This document shows positions 22,909-35,984 of a stretch of 64,000 nt of DNA, in pieces; the stretch's first letter is position 1; each line of letters opens with the position of its first letter. Position numbers and translations under genes: made by a program. The DNA comes from Lantana camara (taxonomy: Eukaryota; Streptophyta; Magnoliopsida; Lamiales; Verbenaceae). The notes beneath the pieces were generated by a model. That model saw only the letters and a list, made by a program, of their open reading frames with translations. It made no database searches and was not told the origin of the DNA. The stretch spans positions 41,289,001 through 41,353,000 of the forward strand of contig CM074858.1 in assembly GCA_037501455.1 (NCBI GenBank), given 5' to 3'.

Positions 22909-23695
22909 TTAAGTGTATCGTTCACCGTTGATTAGGCCATGAATATAGTTGATACCTTCAGCTACCACGTTCGGATAAACATCCACATTTTGCACCTCTC
23001 CCACTAGGTTATACACACGAGCCAGAATAAGCGGTCTCTGATTTCCGGTAGCTAACTCTCGTCGCTTCGGGCACTTGTCCACTTGATGCTCATCACTTCC
23101 ACATCGTAAACATAAGCCCAAGCGCCATCTACAATTGTCGTAATTATGGTTGTCTCGTCCACAATAAGCACAAAGAGGCTTCCCAAAAGGTGTTGTTGAA
23201 GCCGAGATACATGAAGCTCCCGAACCAGACCCAAGGGATCGATTCCTTTTCTTCTGAGACCCTTCTTGAGTTGTCGGTGTATGACGAGAAATAGGTTGCT
23301 TCCCCTTATAGAACTCTGTCCTGATTCTGATCTTGAAGCCTGTCTAGGTTGAGGATTAAACCTCCTTGCATTCAAAGGGGTGGCGCATCGAACCTTCTCT
23401 TGAGAACCACACGGAATAAGTTCCCAAACTCTTTCACCTTTCTTGAGCCATGGCTCAGTTCGGATATCACTCCCCTCAAGGAACCTTGGATTTTGCTGAT
23501 TCTGAAACTCCTTAAATATAATAGAAATTTGAGTCGGTTGTGGTGATGCAGTTGGTGGTGCTGAAGCGACATACTCTATTATTTTCCGATCAACAAAACG
23601 AACCAAGGAATCGAAGAAATCCTGAGGTTGAACCGGATGGGGCAGATGTGGGGAAACCCCAGAGGACGATCACAATGAGGGTGACCTCGAGGCAT
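22909..23695 (-). pseudogene. Gypsy-type gag pseudogene, F1 copy B
   Basis: This is the same gene as 8578-9362, in the second internal region of F1, start at 23695. Copy B keeps both zinc knuckles uninterrupted (CAYCGRDNHNYDNC, then CLRCGSDEHQVDKC), where copy A has a TGA in the first. It has instead lost one base near the start (around 23661), so the long frame begins only at 23606. The frameshift between capsid and knuckles is shared with copy A and is therefore older than the tandem arrangement. No pol follows. Different private defects in the two copies show they have decayed separately. Confidence 0.7.
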
Positions 23696-25193
23696 CCTGA
23701 AATCAAGACACTGAATATGCATGTTGGATTAATATGCTAATGCACGTTACACATTTGTAAATAATTCAGAGATGCAACATATTGCAGAAATTACATCGAT
23801 TAAGGATACGCATATAAATAAAGGAATTTGGATAATTTAGGACAACGTATGATGCATGTGCTATTAATGCATTGAACCTGTCACCATAGTTTTATCCTTT
23901 AGCTTGGTACTTGTTTCCGGTTTGTTGAATTACAAGCTTCCTCAAATTTGTTGATCATCCCTTGTTGCCTACGGTCTTCCAATTCTTCAAAATCCCTAGC
24001 GTCAACTCGTACATATCCATCGCTCGAGAATCAAAATTTCTTGAACTCGATTCCATCCCCAAGTATTCCTTCCAATTTAATGATTCTAAGTGCGGCTCGA
24101 GCCTTCACCTTAAACCTCCTCTTGACCAAAGCTTCCTTGTATCAACTCGCATAACTTTGTAGTCAACATTATGATTCTTCAACTCAAATTCTTCTACTTC
24201 CATGAAATTGGTACCTTGCCTTCTTTCGAGGAATTAATCTCTAATTACTACCTAACTTCTTCCTTACTCGAAATCCATAGTGGCTTCAATTCCCCTTTTT
24301 CTTAGTCTCTTCCTTCTTTGATATTCATCTAATCCCCGATTTATAGCTTTTCCCATATTTTCCTTGATTTCTTTCCTGAGTTAGATAGTCTGTATTGCTT
24401 ATCAACCCTGATTCCACTTTTACCGTTAATTTCCTGAAGATCATTGCCTCCTTGTTGATAGCAACCTTAACCCTAAGACATCTCCGAGACTTTCTTCCCA
24501 CAACTGAATTTTAGTTCCACTAGTTGAAGATCCTCAACTTACTTTCAAATCCGAACCCTAAGTCCCTAGTACCCTCGAGGCCTCCCTGTTGATTGAGACC
24601 TCGAATCCTAAAACACTCTAGAGATTTTCTTTAATTTGCTCCTAAATTTAATTCGTTTATTTCAGACCTTATCAGTCGAACCATAACCCAATTAGAGAGA
24701 GAACCATAGCTCTTGAATTCTCGTGTGAAGTTCCTTGGTGTATTCCTTACAACTCCAAATCTAGAGAAAGGGCTTGCGATAACTTGGGATTGTCGTAGAA
24801 ATTGACCGTGGTTTGACATGTCTTTATAGCCTATAAGTCAGAAATCAATTCAAAACCAAATGCATGTGGTTAGTGCATGCTCATGTCACATAATTAGCAT
24901 TTAAACACATATTTGATGCAAAATGCAATAATTAATTCAACTAAATTAAAGAAAATGCATTAAACGTATAAATTCCCAAACCATAGAAGGTTAATTATAC
25001 CTCAAGCAGTAACTCAAATTAACGTCATGCACAAATCATCAAGTAATTCAAAGATGTTCAGGTAAGTTCAAATAATCTCAAATAAATTCAAGGAGTTCCA
25101 AATAAGATGCAAGACTCGTAATTATCAAGTAATCCTATGTCATTCGACCTAGACTCACAAGACACGACACTAGAACCGCGGTTTAGCAACCGG
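23696..25193 (-). other. Long untranslated leader of F1, copy B
   Basis: Counterpart of 9363-10860, with scattered differences. There is no coding region I can support. The TTGATTTCAG|GATG arrangement before gag is retained. Confidence 0.55.
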
Positions 25194-25205
25194 GCCCTGA
25201 TACCA
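25194..25205 (-). promoter_or_regulatory. Primer-binding site of F1 (internal B)
   Basis: The sense text is TGGTATCAGGGC, one base off the initiator-Met complement, 7 bp from LTR3. Confidence 0.85.
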
Positions 25206-25212
25206 CTTAAGA

Positions 25213-27949
25213 TGTAGCACCCGGAACGCCGAGATGCCACACCCCCGCACCATAAGTCTAGCTCACACATGAAATGGGTAGTCCATATATGAACCGGACT
25301 CATGGCGAACGGGTGACAGTAAAAAAAACGACACACTGGCTAGGCGGGAGTATCCCTCAATTAAATACGATCATGCATAATCAATAAAACGAAAGCATAA
25401 TATACATTCATGTCTTTAACATAATCCTTCCATCATTTACATAAATCCAATTCCAAAGATATCCAAATAGGTCATACTTAATACATTGGTACCAAGAGAC
25501 CTAACGATACATATATGCATAAATAATGTACAATAAAGTGAGGGAGACAAGTGCTAGACCCAAAGATCAAAAGACTTGACTCGATCCCGCCTAGCATGCA
25601 ACCCTTGAAAACCTGAAAAGTGTGAGGTGTCAGTCAACCAAAGACTGAGTGAGGGGTATAGATAAATATATGCGCACATACATGCAAGTTATAATCTCGG
25701 GTAATAATTTTGAAAAATAACAATACAATTTAGTAAAATAAGAGATACTATCGCCGGACGTTACAACTAATTCAATTTATCAATTTAATCAATTCAATAC
25801 AATCAATTCGTGGCCCGACGAGTGAGGGCAAATCTCCAACCTTACTCCGGCAGTGAACATTACCAATATTTTGCTTATCAATGATTAAGTGAGCATGCAA
25901 CTTATTACAGTGCACAATAAGCAATTTCCGTCCATCCTTCTTCCTCCGGTGATGGCCGGGTGATCGGCCCGAACCATCCAATCAGACAAGGGGAGCACGA
26001 ACACTCAAACCCTCAGGTTCCCATCACCCAACCAACCTCCTCGTGGGTTCCGGGTTAGTCCTATCAATCATTTGGAGAGTGAGCACATGGTTAACCGGCG
26101 ACCCTATGGTCGTCCCGGGTCCCCCTGACCCACACCTCCTGGGCCCCATTCAACATTCATTCTCGCCAAAACATCAATCAATCAATCAATCCGTTCGATC
26201 TGTGAAACCAGTTGAAAATCAATAGATTTTGGAAAACTATAGATATATAGATACATTTCGGCTTAAAACGTCACATAGGGTTATATGGGTTCTATATATC
26301 TTGAAATTAAACCTCACCTGTGCCGACAATACAACAAGGATATAATTATGAAGCTTGCTCCTTGTCAACGGGAAGACAATCTGTGTAAAAAGGGATAAGT
26401 GTTTGTGAGATACGACTCTATTGAACCAATTACGACGCACGGCAAAGTCATGATCAATGGGTCATCCAATAACAATTAAGGAATGTCAAATAAAAGCATA
26501 ATTATCAATAAACCAACTATATAAGTCATATAATTCACATATGGGAGTGAAGGAAGCGAGAGATATTCAATAAGAAGGGTTTTGATGAAGTTTGGCAAAA
26601 ATCGACAATTCCCGAAAATGCACATGCTGTGAAAAGCTCGGAATATCTAAAGTTCTAGAATTTGGAATTGGGTTTTTTTTACTGGGAATGAAACTAGACA
26701 AGTAGACCTTTAAAATGGTATATGGCTCGTTTTCTAGTTCAAAGCGGGGAGAAAATGGCGTAAGCTTGAAGTTGGGTGAATGCAGTTTGTCAGTAAAGCA
26801 GCGACACCAAAAAGAATTCATAATATCTCACAAATGGAAAACGATATTGAGGTGATTCTAGTTGGAGATTGTTCTAGACTTCAATATCTTTCCAACGGTT
26901 CAAAAATCAGGTCATTTGGAGTTCGGATGAGGGAGTACCCGGCTGGGGAAAATACAAGCCAAAATCTACCCGGTCGGGGAAAAAGAGTGCAGAAACCCCC
27001 CGCACAAAAGTACCCGCCCGGGTACTTTTTAGGCACAAAAATTACCCGCCCGGGTAGTCCTCCTGGGCGAGAAAAAGGGCAGAAAACAGGGGCTAGTTCG
27101 TGGAGGGAAGAAAGGGTAGCAAACTCCCAAGAAAACTCAACAAAAACACCCAAAACAAACATATAACATGCATACAACTTAAATACAACATTTAAGTAAC
27201 ATTTAATCCAAGGTAACATGCTTAGATGATTAAGAATTTCTCATGAAAACCCCAAAAATATGCATGCTTTCCAACCTTCACATAACTTCATGTTTCATGC
27301 AAGAAATGAAGAAACAAGGTCCTAAACATGCCTCTAATCATGAATAAGCATGAAAGCATCAATCAAACCTCAAACCCTACTCATCACTCAATCAAGAAAT
27401 TCAATCAATTCTCATGTTATACCTTGAAATGAAAGAAGAATGAGATGAGGATGAAGAGATGAAGATGATGCTCCAACTTGGTTGCTAATTCCTTGAATTA
27501 TAGCTTGAATTTGATGAAATCCTCCTCTCTCTCTTGAAGGTGTAAAAACCGATTCTTACTAGGTGTGTGTGTGTGTTCTCTTGTATGTAATGTAATGTAT
27601 GAGAGTGAGGGGGGTGAATACATATATGATATATTATATCATCCACTACAAGCATAAAATCACCTCTAATTGCATTTAAGTCCCTAAGTTATTTAAATGA
27701 ATGCAATCAAGTTTCATTCCATGAGATATGAGCACTTAACTTCAATTCATGTTATGCAATTAAGTTCACACATTTATGAGATGATCAATTAAAGTCATAT
27801 AAGAGCAATTAATCACATTAGTAATTAGTTCACATAAATTTCACATTAAAAGAAATTCCACAAAAGTTTATGAAATTAAAATGAATATCATGATATGAAA
27901 GTTATAATCATAACACATAATGCATAAATGGAAAAACCGGGGCGTTACA
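25213..27949 (-). repeat. F1 LTR3 (outer 5' LTR), 2737 bp
   Basis: Third copy of the F1 LTR, with one fewer ATTC unit near 26155 than the others. It ends GGCGTTACA and is followed by the TSD CTACG. Confidence 0.9.
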
Positions 27950-27954
27950 CTACG

Positions 27955-29042
27955 TGACAGGGTTGTTGTGTGTGACCCTCTAGGTTCTTAATTCAATTAG
28001 CAATGACCCTAATTAATTAATTATCTAATTAATTAATTAGTCCACAAATCAAACGACTAAAGTCTAGCAACAGGTGTTTGACCCCTTGCTGAATAAGAAT
28101 TTCTCGATTCGACAGAACCTTTAAGTCATCGACATATGTGAGATACAATCCTCCTACGTCCCATCTCTCAATCAAGATCTAGGGTAAGGAACCCTAATAA
28201 TATTGATCTTAATGTTAAGTGCATTTCATATCCATTTGATCTCAATCCAAGAAACTCTTTTCTTGAGGTCTTGATCCACTGCCTTGGCCAATGACTCCTA
28301 GATGACATATGAATGACTTACACAATAAGAAATCATCATCTTGCTAATACAAGCGTATGTCATTTATTGATTCTCATATACTTTCTTGTGCCACTGGTGC
28401 AGCCCCAGAATAAACCTTGAATCGGTTGTCTAAGGCGACGCCTTTTAAAGCTTATACCTAAGACTACAGAGTTAGCTCATAAAGTATTAATGGAAGCTCA
28501 AGTTTAAGGATCGCTTAATCAGATCAATGACTCGTCAGATATTTCCTAATCAGGAAGTTCCTATTTCCAGATATAGAAACTTCCTTTCCCATTTAGGAAT
28601 CTTCTCACACGGGACACCTCAGTGTACCTATTTAGAATAAGTAAGCACCCCCATGTATCACGCACGTATTAACTATACACTTTGCACCCCATGAAACAAG
28701 GTGGTCCTTCTTAAGGGCGTGATCGCACGAGCAAGCCTCAAACGAGTCCGGTTGACACTCCCACTGTCTTTTGGACTCATCGGCTTGGAGTGATTTCTAA
28801 TCATGATTTATGTAATATATGGCTCGTCTCATGAACCACTTCACCTAAATGGTTGAGTCCTATAAGTCATATTGATTAGGGGAGTTCTTATACATACGCA
28901 GTCAAAAGGAAACACACAATCAAACAAGAGCATATAAAGAAATGTTGCCTTAATTCGTATTATTCAAAGATTGTCTGTGCTTTACAAAAGGAAAGTAACA
29001 AAGCTGATTATTACATCGTTTTTCAGGGTACTATTCCTAACA
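27955..29042 (-). repeat. 3' LTR of copia C1, proximal part
   Basis: It continues 4596-5422 after the F1 insertion and ends CTATTCCTAACA, the reverse complement of the C3 LTR start TGTTAGGAATAG. It matches 54064-55200 in reverse. Confidence 0.85.
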
Positions 29043-29057
29043 ATCTCCCACTTGCCC
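29043..29057 (-). promoter_or_regulatory. Polypurine tract of C1
   Basis: The sense text GGGCAAGTGGGAGAT abuts the 3' LTR start, the normal plant copia layout. Confidence 0.8.
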
Positions 29058-29058
29058 A

Positions 29059-29942
29059 TCAAAGCCAATCAGGAGCTAATCTAAGTCCCATCTTCGCAAG
29101 ATGACCATCAAAAGCTTCTCGACTAAGGGGTTTAGTAAGCGGGTCTGCCACGTTCTCTGCTGATGTGACCCTATCAATTTGCACATCACCTCGTTTGATG
29201 ATATCATGGATTAGGTGATACTTCCTCATAATGTGCTTGGTCCGTTGGTGAGATCTTGGTTCTCTTGCTTGAGCAACCGCCCCAGTGTTGTCACAAAACA
29301 CAGTAATGGGGTCTTTCATGCTAGGAATGACATTCAAATCTTGAATGAAGTTTCTAATCCAAACACATTCCTTAGCTACATCGTTTGCAGCTAAGTATTC
29401 GGCCTCAGTGGTCGAATCTGCAGTGGTCGTCTGCTTGGAACTTTTCCAACTCACTGCTCCGCTGTTAAGGCATAAAATGTATCCTGAGATTAACTTAAAA
29501 TCATCTAAGTTAGATGCAAAGCCTGCATCACAGTATCCTCCGATTACTAGATCTTTCTGCCCTCCGTATACTAAGAATAAATCCTTAGTGCTTCATAAGA
29601 ACTTTAGGATATTCTTCAAGGCAGTCCAATGACCTTCTCCAGGGTCTAATTCGAAACGGCTTGTTACACTAAGTGCATAAGCCACATCCGGTCGAGTAAA
29701 TAGCATTGCATACATTATGCTACCTATTGCCGAGCCATAAGGCACTTGAGTCATTCTTTCCTTCTTAAGGTTCGTCTTAGGACACATCTTCTTCGAAAGG
29801 GATGTTCCTACACTCATGGGAAGAACTTTATTCTTCGCATTCTCCATACTGAACCGTTTCAGTACTTCATCTATGTACATTGATTGTGAAAGCCTTATCA
29901 ATCTCTCATATCTATCCCTATAGATCTTTATCCCGAGAATGT
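29059..29942 (-). pseudogene. Copia pol C-terminus (end of RT, RNase H) of C1
   Basis: This minus-strand frame encodes the end of a copia reverse transcriptase and the RNase H. It carries LGIKIYRDRYERLIRLSQS, GSIMYAMLFTRPDVAYALS, then the RNase H markers GGYCDAGF and SSKQTTTADSTTEAEYLAA and HQRTKHIMRKYHLI. Over about 290 codons there is one in-frame TGA (near 29593, where CGA Arg is expected). It ends right at the polypurine tract. The upstream side breaks at about 29942, where the text switches to gypsy RT of G0, so most of C1 (gag, protease, integrase, most of RT and its 5' LTR) is missing. It is the same family as C3, whose version of this region is far more decayed. Confidence 0.85.
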
Positions 29943-31049
29943 CGAACGCAACTGGAGCAGACCACGGATCTCCGAAAAACACGAACACCACCTGGAAGCG
30001 AGCTAAGGGTATTTATCTTCCACAGTTAACTTGTGTAGCTCACGGTAGTTTAAATTCACCTTAAATCCCGTCTCTTCAAGATAGGACTAAGCACTCCACG
30101 AAGAAGTACTCGAACTGATGATACTACCTTCTAAGAGCTCTTCAACTACGTCTTGAACTCGAGTCATTCCGTAATAAAGATCATGACCACTTCGATATCC
30201 CTATCTGGCAGGAAACGTATTCCAACTTTCAAGGAAACACCAAAGATGTCTTACTATGACCCTTGTCTCTTTAAGCTTGTCTCAACCCCCGGTTATCCCA
30301 AAGGTAAGCCACAAAGTTATTACACCATCCCGGAATAACCAACCGCCTCCACGAAGGATATAGACGGGGTAGTCTTCAATCTAACAACCAAAAATATGGT
30401 TGAGTCCCGAACGGACCTCCTAAGAGCCACCAACAATGGCACCAAGCCCGAACAAACAACCCACACCTTGAGGTAACCCTGTACCTCAACAAGAAGAAGG
30501 AGAAGAAGAAGACGCCTTCAAAAGTCCACCGGAAACCTCAGCCCTCGCAACTCATAAACACCCGAACTCTCAACTCACTAACTCTCTTCAAGAAGAGAGT
30601 TCCCCACAAAAGAAAGCAACAGGCAAAAAAACAAGCGCAACAACACAGGCAACAACACCAAGTACAAGGAGCAACGAAGCGAAAGAAAATAAATAAAAAG
30701 TGGGTTTCCCTGAGATATAATTATGCGTGAATGATATGTTATGTATGCAATTACCTCAATTTCATGGTGCTATTTGGTGTCCAAGTTGAAGCCTTTGATT
30801 CCGCCTCCTTTGTTTGTTATCGCTTGAACTATCACAATGGAAAATCTGGTGCTCTGAAGACCCGCAGGCGTAGCATCTTTCTAGTCTAATCCAACAACCG
30901 TCAAATGTATGATTGGTCCCTCAGCAATGGGCGCACGGTTGAAATTCTCTCTCTGATCGAGGTGTCGTTCAAGGCTTAGGTCTCTTGTCACTTTTCTTAG
31001 TTCCGTTACCGTGTGGAATCAATCTTTCTTCTACTGGCAAATTGGAAAA
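29943..31049 (-). pseudogene. Gypsy reverse-transcriptase remnant of G0 and unassigned internal sequence
   Basis: At about 29990-30170 the minus strand reads VVEELLEGSIIS and NYRELHKLTVEDKYPL, worn forms of the gypsy RT entry segment (VEELLEKGFI; DYRELNKLTVKNKYPLP). This is the RT partner of the RNase H remnant at 4140-4337, on the other side of C1. From about 30180 to 31049 I see no domain; it includes GAAGAA-rich text near 30490-30520. The whole stretch is broken by stops. The RT-to-gag distance is too short for an intact element, so there has been a deletion. Confidence 0.55.
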
Positions 31050-31054
31050 TGAAC

Positions 31055-33976
31055 TGTAACACCCCAATCGGAGGATGCCACATCCCCCGCACTAAGACCC
31101 GGACCCAGTCATGAAATGGAAGTCCATGCCCGAATCCGAATCAGAGCGAACGGGAGACAAACGCACACGCTATGCTAGACGGATCTAACACGACAAAACT
31201 CAGAGTGCGCAAGCAAAACAAACATTCAAACAAGATAGCGGAAGCATTTAAATCAACATTCAAAACAAGTGACGGGTTCAACTAGCATAGATCCCTAGTC
31301 CCAAATAATAGATCAACATAAAGTAATAATCATTAAGTGCCACAAGGGGCCGAATGCGAGTGCTACGCAGGGCTACCGAATAGTAAAGTATAATCTCAAG
31401 TCTGAAAGTCAAAACATAAATAAAGTGTATGAACGACAAATGCAACTAAAAAGGCTAGACCAATGAAGTGCAACTCAAACGACTCACTCCCGCCTAGCAA
31501 ACTCCAACATACCTGCAACTAAAAGTGTAAATGAGGGGGTCAGTCAACTTGACCGAGTGAGGGGGCTAACGCACACCCACAATATATATATATAAGGAGC
31601 ATATTATAGAATAAAAGGATGCACTTATAAACCGAGGATAGGTGTTGCATACCAAAGACGTTTTGAAGTAACCCAAATAAATATAGATATAAGTTTAGAA
31701 ACCATTTTCAGAAAGACTCTATCCCGATTCATAATTCCATAACATAACATAATCAACTGCTTGGTGAGTACGAGCTTCCAACCTCAACTCCTCAAAACAT
31801 AAATCAAAACCAATCCCTCCGCTACACCGGTGATGGAGAGGATGTGCGGTCCCCAACCATCTAATAATAAACCGTCTAAAAATAGACTCACCCTCAAGGG
31901 GTAGCGAACCCACAAGAGTCCTCCCCGGCCTTAGCCGAAGGCTCAAGATACCACACCTTCCCTACAGCACGGGTCGCGTGAAGATATCTCAAATGGAACT
32001 ACGAAATAGATGAATTACCACGACGACCCTAACCGTTCCGGGGAATCCATTACCCGCAGCTCACCAGGATCAGATCCACAACAGATCATAACGGATCACA
32101 ACAGAATATAACATACGCCAATCTTTCATGGCAATCTCGCTACATAATCACAACACAACGGTTTTTCCAAAATAGCTTACATATGCTTCAAAAACTAGTT
32201 TTTATATATATTCCTACGCTGCAGGGATAGCCCGCCCATGCAGGACTCACGCAAGATCATAAACATATCATATTCAACATGTATGTATTTATAGTAGGGT
32301 ATACTCGCATGCAAGGATAGAAATCAGCATGTAAAGGCCATAGGTCGCATAACTATACAAAATCCTAAACCTCACCTCGTAGTAGTAGAGTCTGAGAGTG
32401 TGAAGGGCTAAACACTCTAAGCCTCGGGCTCACCGGCACCACCAAACTCTGTGACAAGACATACAAAAGCCCAAACTTAGACTCTACATGAACCAAGTAA
32501 GATGCACGGCGTATAAAGTATGAATGACATGCGAAACGGAATGATGTTTATCAAGTTGGTCACAAGGGTCAATTCAAATATTCAAGTAAATCATGCAAGT
32601 AATAAAGTATTAAGGTTCAGAGATGCATTCCAAGTCATATTGGATCATACAAGTCAAGTAGCAACTTAAACGGATCAAATACGCACGAAAAAGCAAGTAG
32701 AAAAGGTCACAGACGCATGGGAACGACCATTCCCATGCACAACATAGCATGGGAACGGGCCTTCCTATGCCCAAAGTCAGCGAGACTGGGAACAGCACAC
32801 ATGGGAGCGGGCGTTCCCATGTTCGCCGCCACAACTCAAACCCTAGCCTGGAAGGGCCGTTCCGGGCTTAAAGCACAAACGGGAACGGCCGTTCCGGCCA
32901 TAGATCTGGAACAGAAACTGGACAGTTTCGGGAAGAACAAGGGGAACACCAAAAATCATCAAACCAACACGAAATCAACCATAAAACATCACGAAATTCA
33001 AGTATAACATCATATAAATCATGCTTAACATCAAAACATCAATTAATTCAGGTTTAAGAAGGTTTTTGCACAAAATCTCAAACACCCATTTTCATGAATT
33101 TTAAGCCCAAACATGAAGATATGAATCCCTAGTCTTCCATACACGAATTTCCAGCAAATAAGACACATAAGGTGCATTCAAATCATCAAAGCTTGCTCAA
33201 GGAATTCAAGATCTCATCATTCAAGTTCATACCAACAATTTCATGCTCCAATCCAAGAATAGAAATGAAATACTCATCAAAAGAGATCCAAAGCTTACCT
33301 TGTCTTGTGAAGGAATGAGGAATCAAAGAATATGAGCTCTTGGAATGAAAGATGGTTCAAGTCTTGATCTTCTCTTGAAATTTCTCCATGATTCTCTTTG
33401 AAGCTAACTTGTGTGGTTTGAAATGAAATGAAAAGGGAATAAAGCTATTTTTATGGTGGCTAATAGTTTTAGGTCAAGGTTAGGGTTTCCAAGATGTAAT
33501 ATGAGGCTAAAGGTTCAAATAGGATTTGGGCTCAAATAAATGACTTTCGGTCCAATAAGTCAAAATTAAAAGGTTTAAGGTCTAAATGGTTTCCGAAAAA
33601 TATAAAGTAAATCCCGTTGGACCCAAATCACCGATTCAAGTCCAATGGTGGTGTCGGAATTCGAATTCGAATTCCCGAGCTCATAATGGTTCCGAATGAC
33701 CCAAACTCACCTAATTCAAGTTAGGCCCAAAACACACAAATAGGTCCAAGTCCTATTTAAATCCAATTCCAACAATTAATTTAAGTTCATCCAAGTTCCA
33801 TTCTCAAGGTTGTCATGCAAGAATTCATATTTTACCATTTTAGGTTTTAGTCAATTAAGTCACATTTCAATCAAAGTTGGAATTAAACACATAAAAAGGA
33901 AATTAAATCACATAAGTGCATAAGGTAAACTCTCTCGTGGCGTATACCTGTACGATTTATCGGACTGGGCGTCACA
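31055..33976 (-). repeat. F3a: solo gypsy-type LTR, minus orientation
   Basis: A single 2,922-bp LTR (TGTAACACCCC to GGGCGTCACA on the plus strand) is flanked by the TSD TGAAC at 31050-31054 and 33977-33981. The flanks join into continuous G0 internal sequence. It contains a GGGAACG-type palindrome array at 32715-32900. It is homologous, in reverse, to F3b. Confidence 0.88.
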
Positions 33977-34699
33977 TGAACTTGACCCAAAAGGTTGTCC
34001 CGATGCCTCTTCTTCATTTCTTTTTCTTGCCATCCACCGAGTTTCGATCCGTAGCACTTTCTCCACTGCTTGATCCCACCTATCCGTACTTCTTGCCACC
34101 AATGCTTTCCTAAATTCGCCTCGGAGGCCTTCCATAAAATACCTAGTCATTACTCGATCCTCATTGAAAATATTTGGAACATAAGTACCCAATCTCTCGA
34201 ACTCTTCAAAATATTCTATAACCGTTTTATCTCCTTGTTTGAGGTTGAGAAATGCATCAGTTCTTCGATCTTGTAGGATATCCGGTGTATATTTCTTCTT
34301 AAATTCTCACATAAATATATCCCATGTCACCTCTTCGTTTATCGTCTCTAAATATTGAGTAATTATTGACCACTATAATTTTGCTTATCCATGAAGAAGT
34401 AGGGTAACAATGCGGACCTTGTTTTGAGGTTCACAAGGCCACACCCTAAATATAACTTCTATTTCTAAAATCCATTCTTCGGCTCCGATATCATCACCTC
34501 CTCGAAACTGTGAAGGGTTAAAGGTCCCGAATTCCCGGCATAAAGTCGCTATTGAATCCATAGGTTGTCCCGTAGATGAAGTTTGGCCTTGATTAGCTTG
34601 GAATTGTTGAAACATAGCAGTCATAAACTCTTCGGCACTGAAAGGTGGACGAGGATGTTGATGTGAAGATTAACCGGAGTGATGTCGGCGTGGAAACAT
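33977..34699 (-). pseudogene. Gypsy gag pseudogene of G0
   Basis: Capsid gene on the minus strand, start ATG at 34699 (MFPRRHHSG, then a stop). The core reads FNPSQFRGGDDIGAEEWI and EPQNKVRIVTLLL, then FKKKYTPDILQDRRTDAFL, YFEEFERLGTYVPNIF and MEGLRGEFRKALVARS. This is the order of a plant gypsy Retrotrans_gag domain. At least two stops and a frame change interrupt it. It ends at the F3a target site and its continuation is at 31049 and below, where the zinc-knuckle part was not recognised. It lies about 200 bp from the G0 PBS, so this leader is short compared with F1. Confidence 0.75.
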
Positions 34700-34895
34700 C
34701 CTGAAAAGCTCAAAACTACAATACAAATATAGGTGCATATCGATTAATAGGTGCATGTTCATGTGAACAATTAAGGTAAATAATACAAATAATTTACGTA
34801 AAATGATATTGTGAATGCAACCAAACATGAAATCCTAAGCTGAACGACCCAGACAGACCAGATACGATGCCAAAGCTCAGGTTTTGCAACCCAAA

Positions 34896-34907
34896 GCTCT
34901 GATACCA
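34896..34907 (-). promoter_or_regulatory. Primer-binding site of G0
   Basis: Sense TGGTATCAGAGC. Its own 5' LTR begins at 37852 on the far side of the F3b insertion. Confidence 0.85.
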
Positions 34908-35433
34908 CTTTTGTGACGCCCCGTCCTATACATCGTACAGGTATGCGCCACGAGAGAGTTTATCTTATGCACTTATGTGATTTAATTTCCTTTTTATGTG
35001 TTTAATTCCAACTTTGATTGAAAATGTGGCTTAATTGACTAAAATCCAAAATGGTAAAATATGAATTCTTGCATGACAACTTAAGAATGGAGCTTGGATG
35101 AACTTAAATTAATTGTTGGAGTTAGATTTAAATAGGATTTGGACCTATTGGTGTGTTTGGGCCTAACTTGAATTAGGTGAGTTTGGGTCATTCGGGACCA
35201 ATATGAGCTCGGGAATTCGAATTCGAATTCCGACACCACCATTGGACTTGATTCGGTGATTCGGGTCCAAGGAAATTTACTTTATATTTTTTGGAAACCG
35301 TTTAGACCCTAAACCTTTTAATCTTGACCTATTGGACCGAAAATCATTTATTTGAGCCCAAATCCTATTTAAGTCTTTAGCCTCATATTATATCTTGGCA
35401 ACCCTAACCTTGACCTAAAACTATTAGCCACCA

Positions 35434-35441
35434 TATAAATA
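35434..35441 (+). promoter_or_regulatory. TATA box of the F3b LTR
   Basis: TATAAATA lies about 520 bp into the LTR and is followed by a pyrimidine-rich stretch where transcription would start. This suggests U3 is about 550 bp. Transcription is inferred. Confidence 0.6.
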
Positions 35442-35984
35442 GCTTTATTCCCTTTTCATTTCATTTCAAACCACACAAGTTAGCTTCCAAGAGAATCATG
35501 GAGAAATTTCAAGAGAAGATCAAGACTTGAACCATCTTTCATTCTAAGAGCTCATATTCCTTGATTCCTCATTTCCTTCAAAAGACAAAGTAAGCTTTGG
35601 ATCTCTTTTGATGCGTATTTCATTTCTATTCTTGGATTGGAGCATGAAATTGTTAGTATGAACTTGAATGATGAGATCTTGAATTCCTTTAGCAAGCTTT
35701 AATGATTTGAGTGCTCCTTATGTGTCTTGGTTGCTGTAAATTCGTGTATGGAGGATTAGGGGTTCATATCTTCATGTTTGAGCTTGAAATTCATGAAAAT
35801 GGGTGTTTGAGATTTTGGGCAAAACTTTCCTAAACTTGGATTAATTGATGTTTTGATGATAAGCATGATTTATATGATGCTATACTTGAATTTTGTGATG
35901 TTTTATGGTAGATTTCGTGTTAGTTTGATGATTTTTTGGTGTTCCCCTTGTTCTTCCCGAAACTTTCCAGTTTCTGCTCCAGAT

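Larger units (their letters stand above)
5423..27949 (-). mobile_element. F1: gag-only gypsy-type element with three LTRs in tandem
   Basis: The unit reads LTR1, internal A, LTR2, internal B, LTR3, all on the minus strand. Each LTR runs from TGTAACGCCCCG to GGGTGCTACA in the sense direction. The whole unit is flanked by the TSD CTACG (5418-5422 and 27950-27954). Each internal region has a PBS, a gag pseudogene with zinc knuckles and a polypurine tract, but no protease, RT or integrase, so it is a non-autonomous TR-GAG-like element. Internal B carries the nested copia C2. It sits inside the C1 LTR. Confidence 0.85.

Noticed and set aside
29593..29991. Gypsy-copia fusion reading frame at the C1/G0 junction
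   Set aside because: The gypsy RT motif upstream is in a different frame with a stop between, so no fused RT product is encoded.
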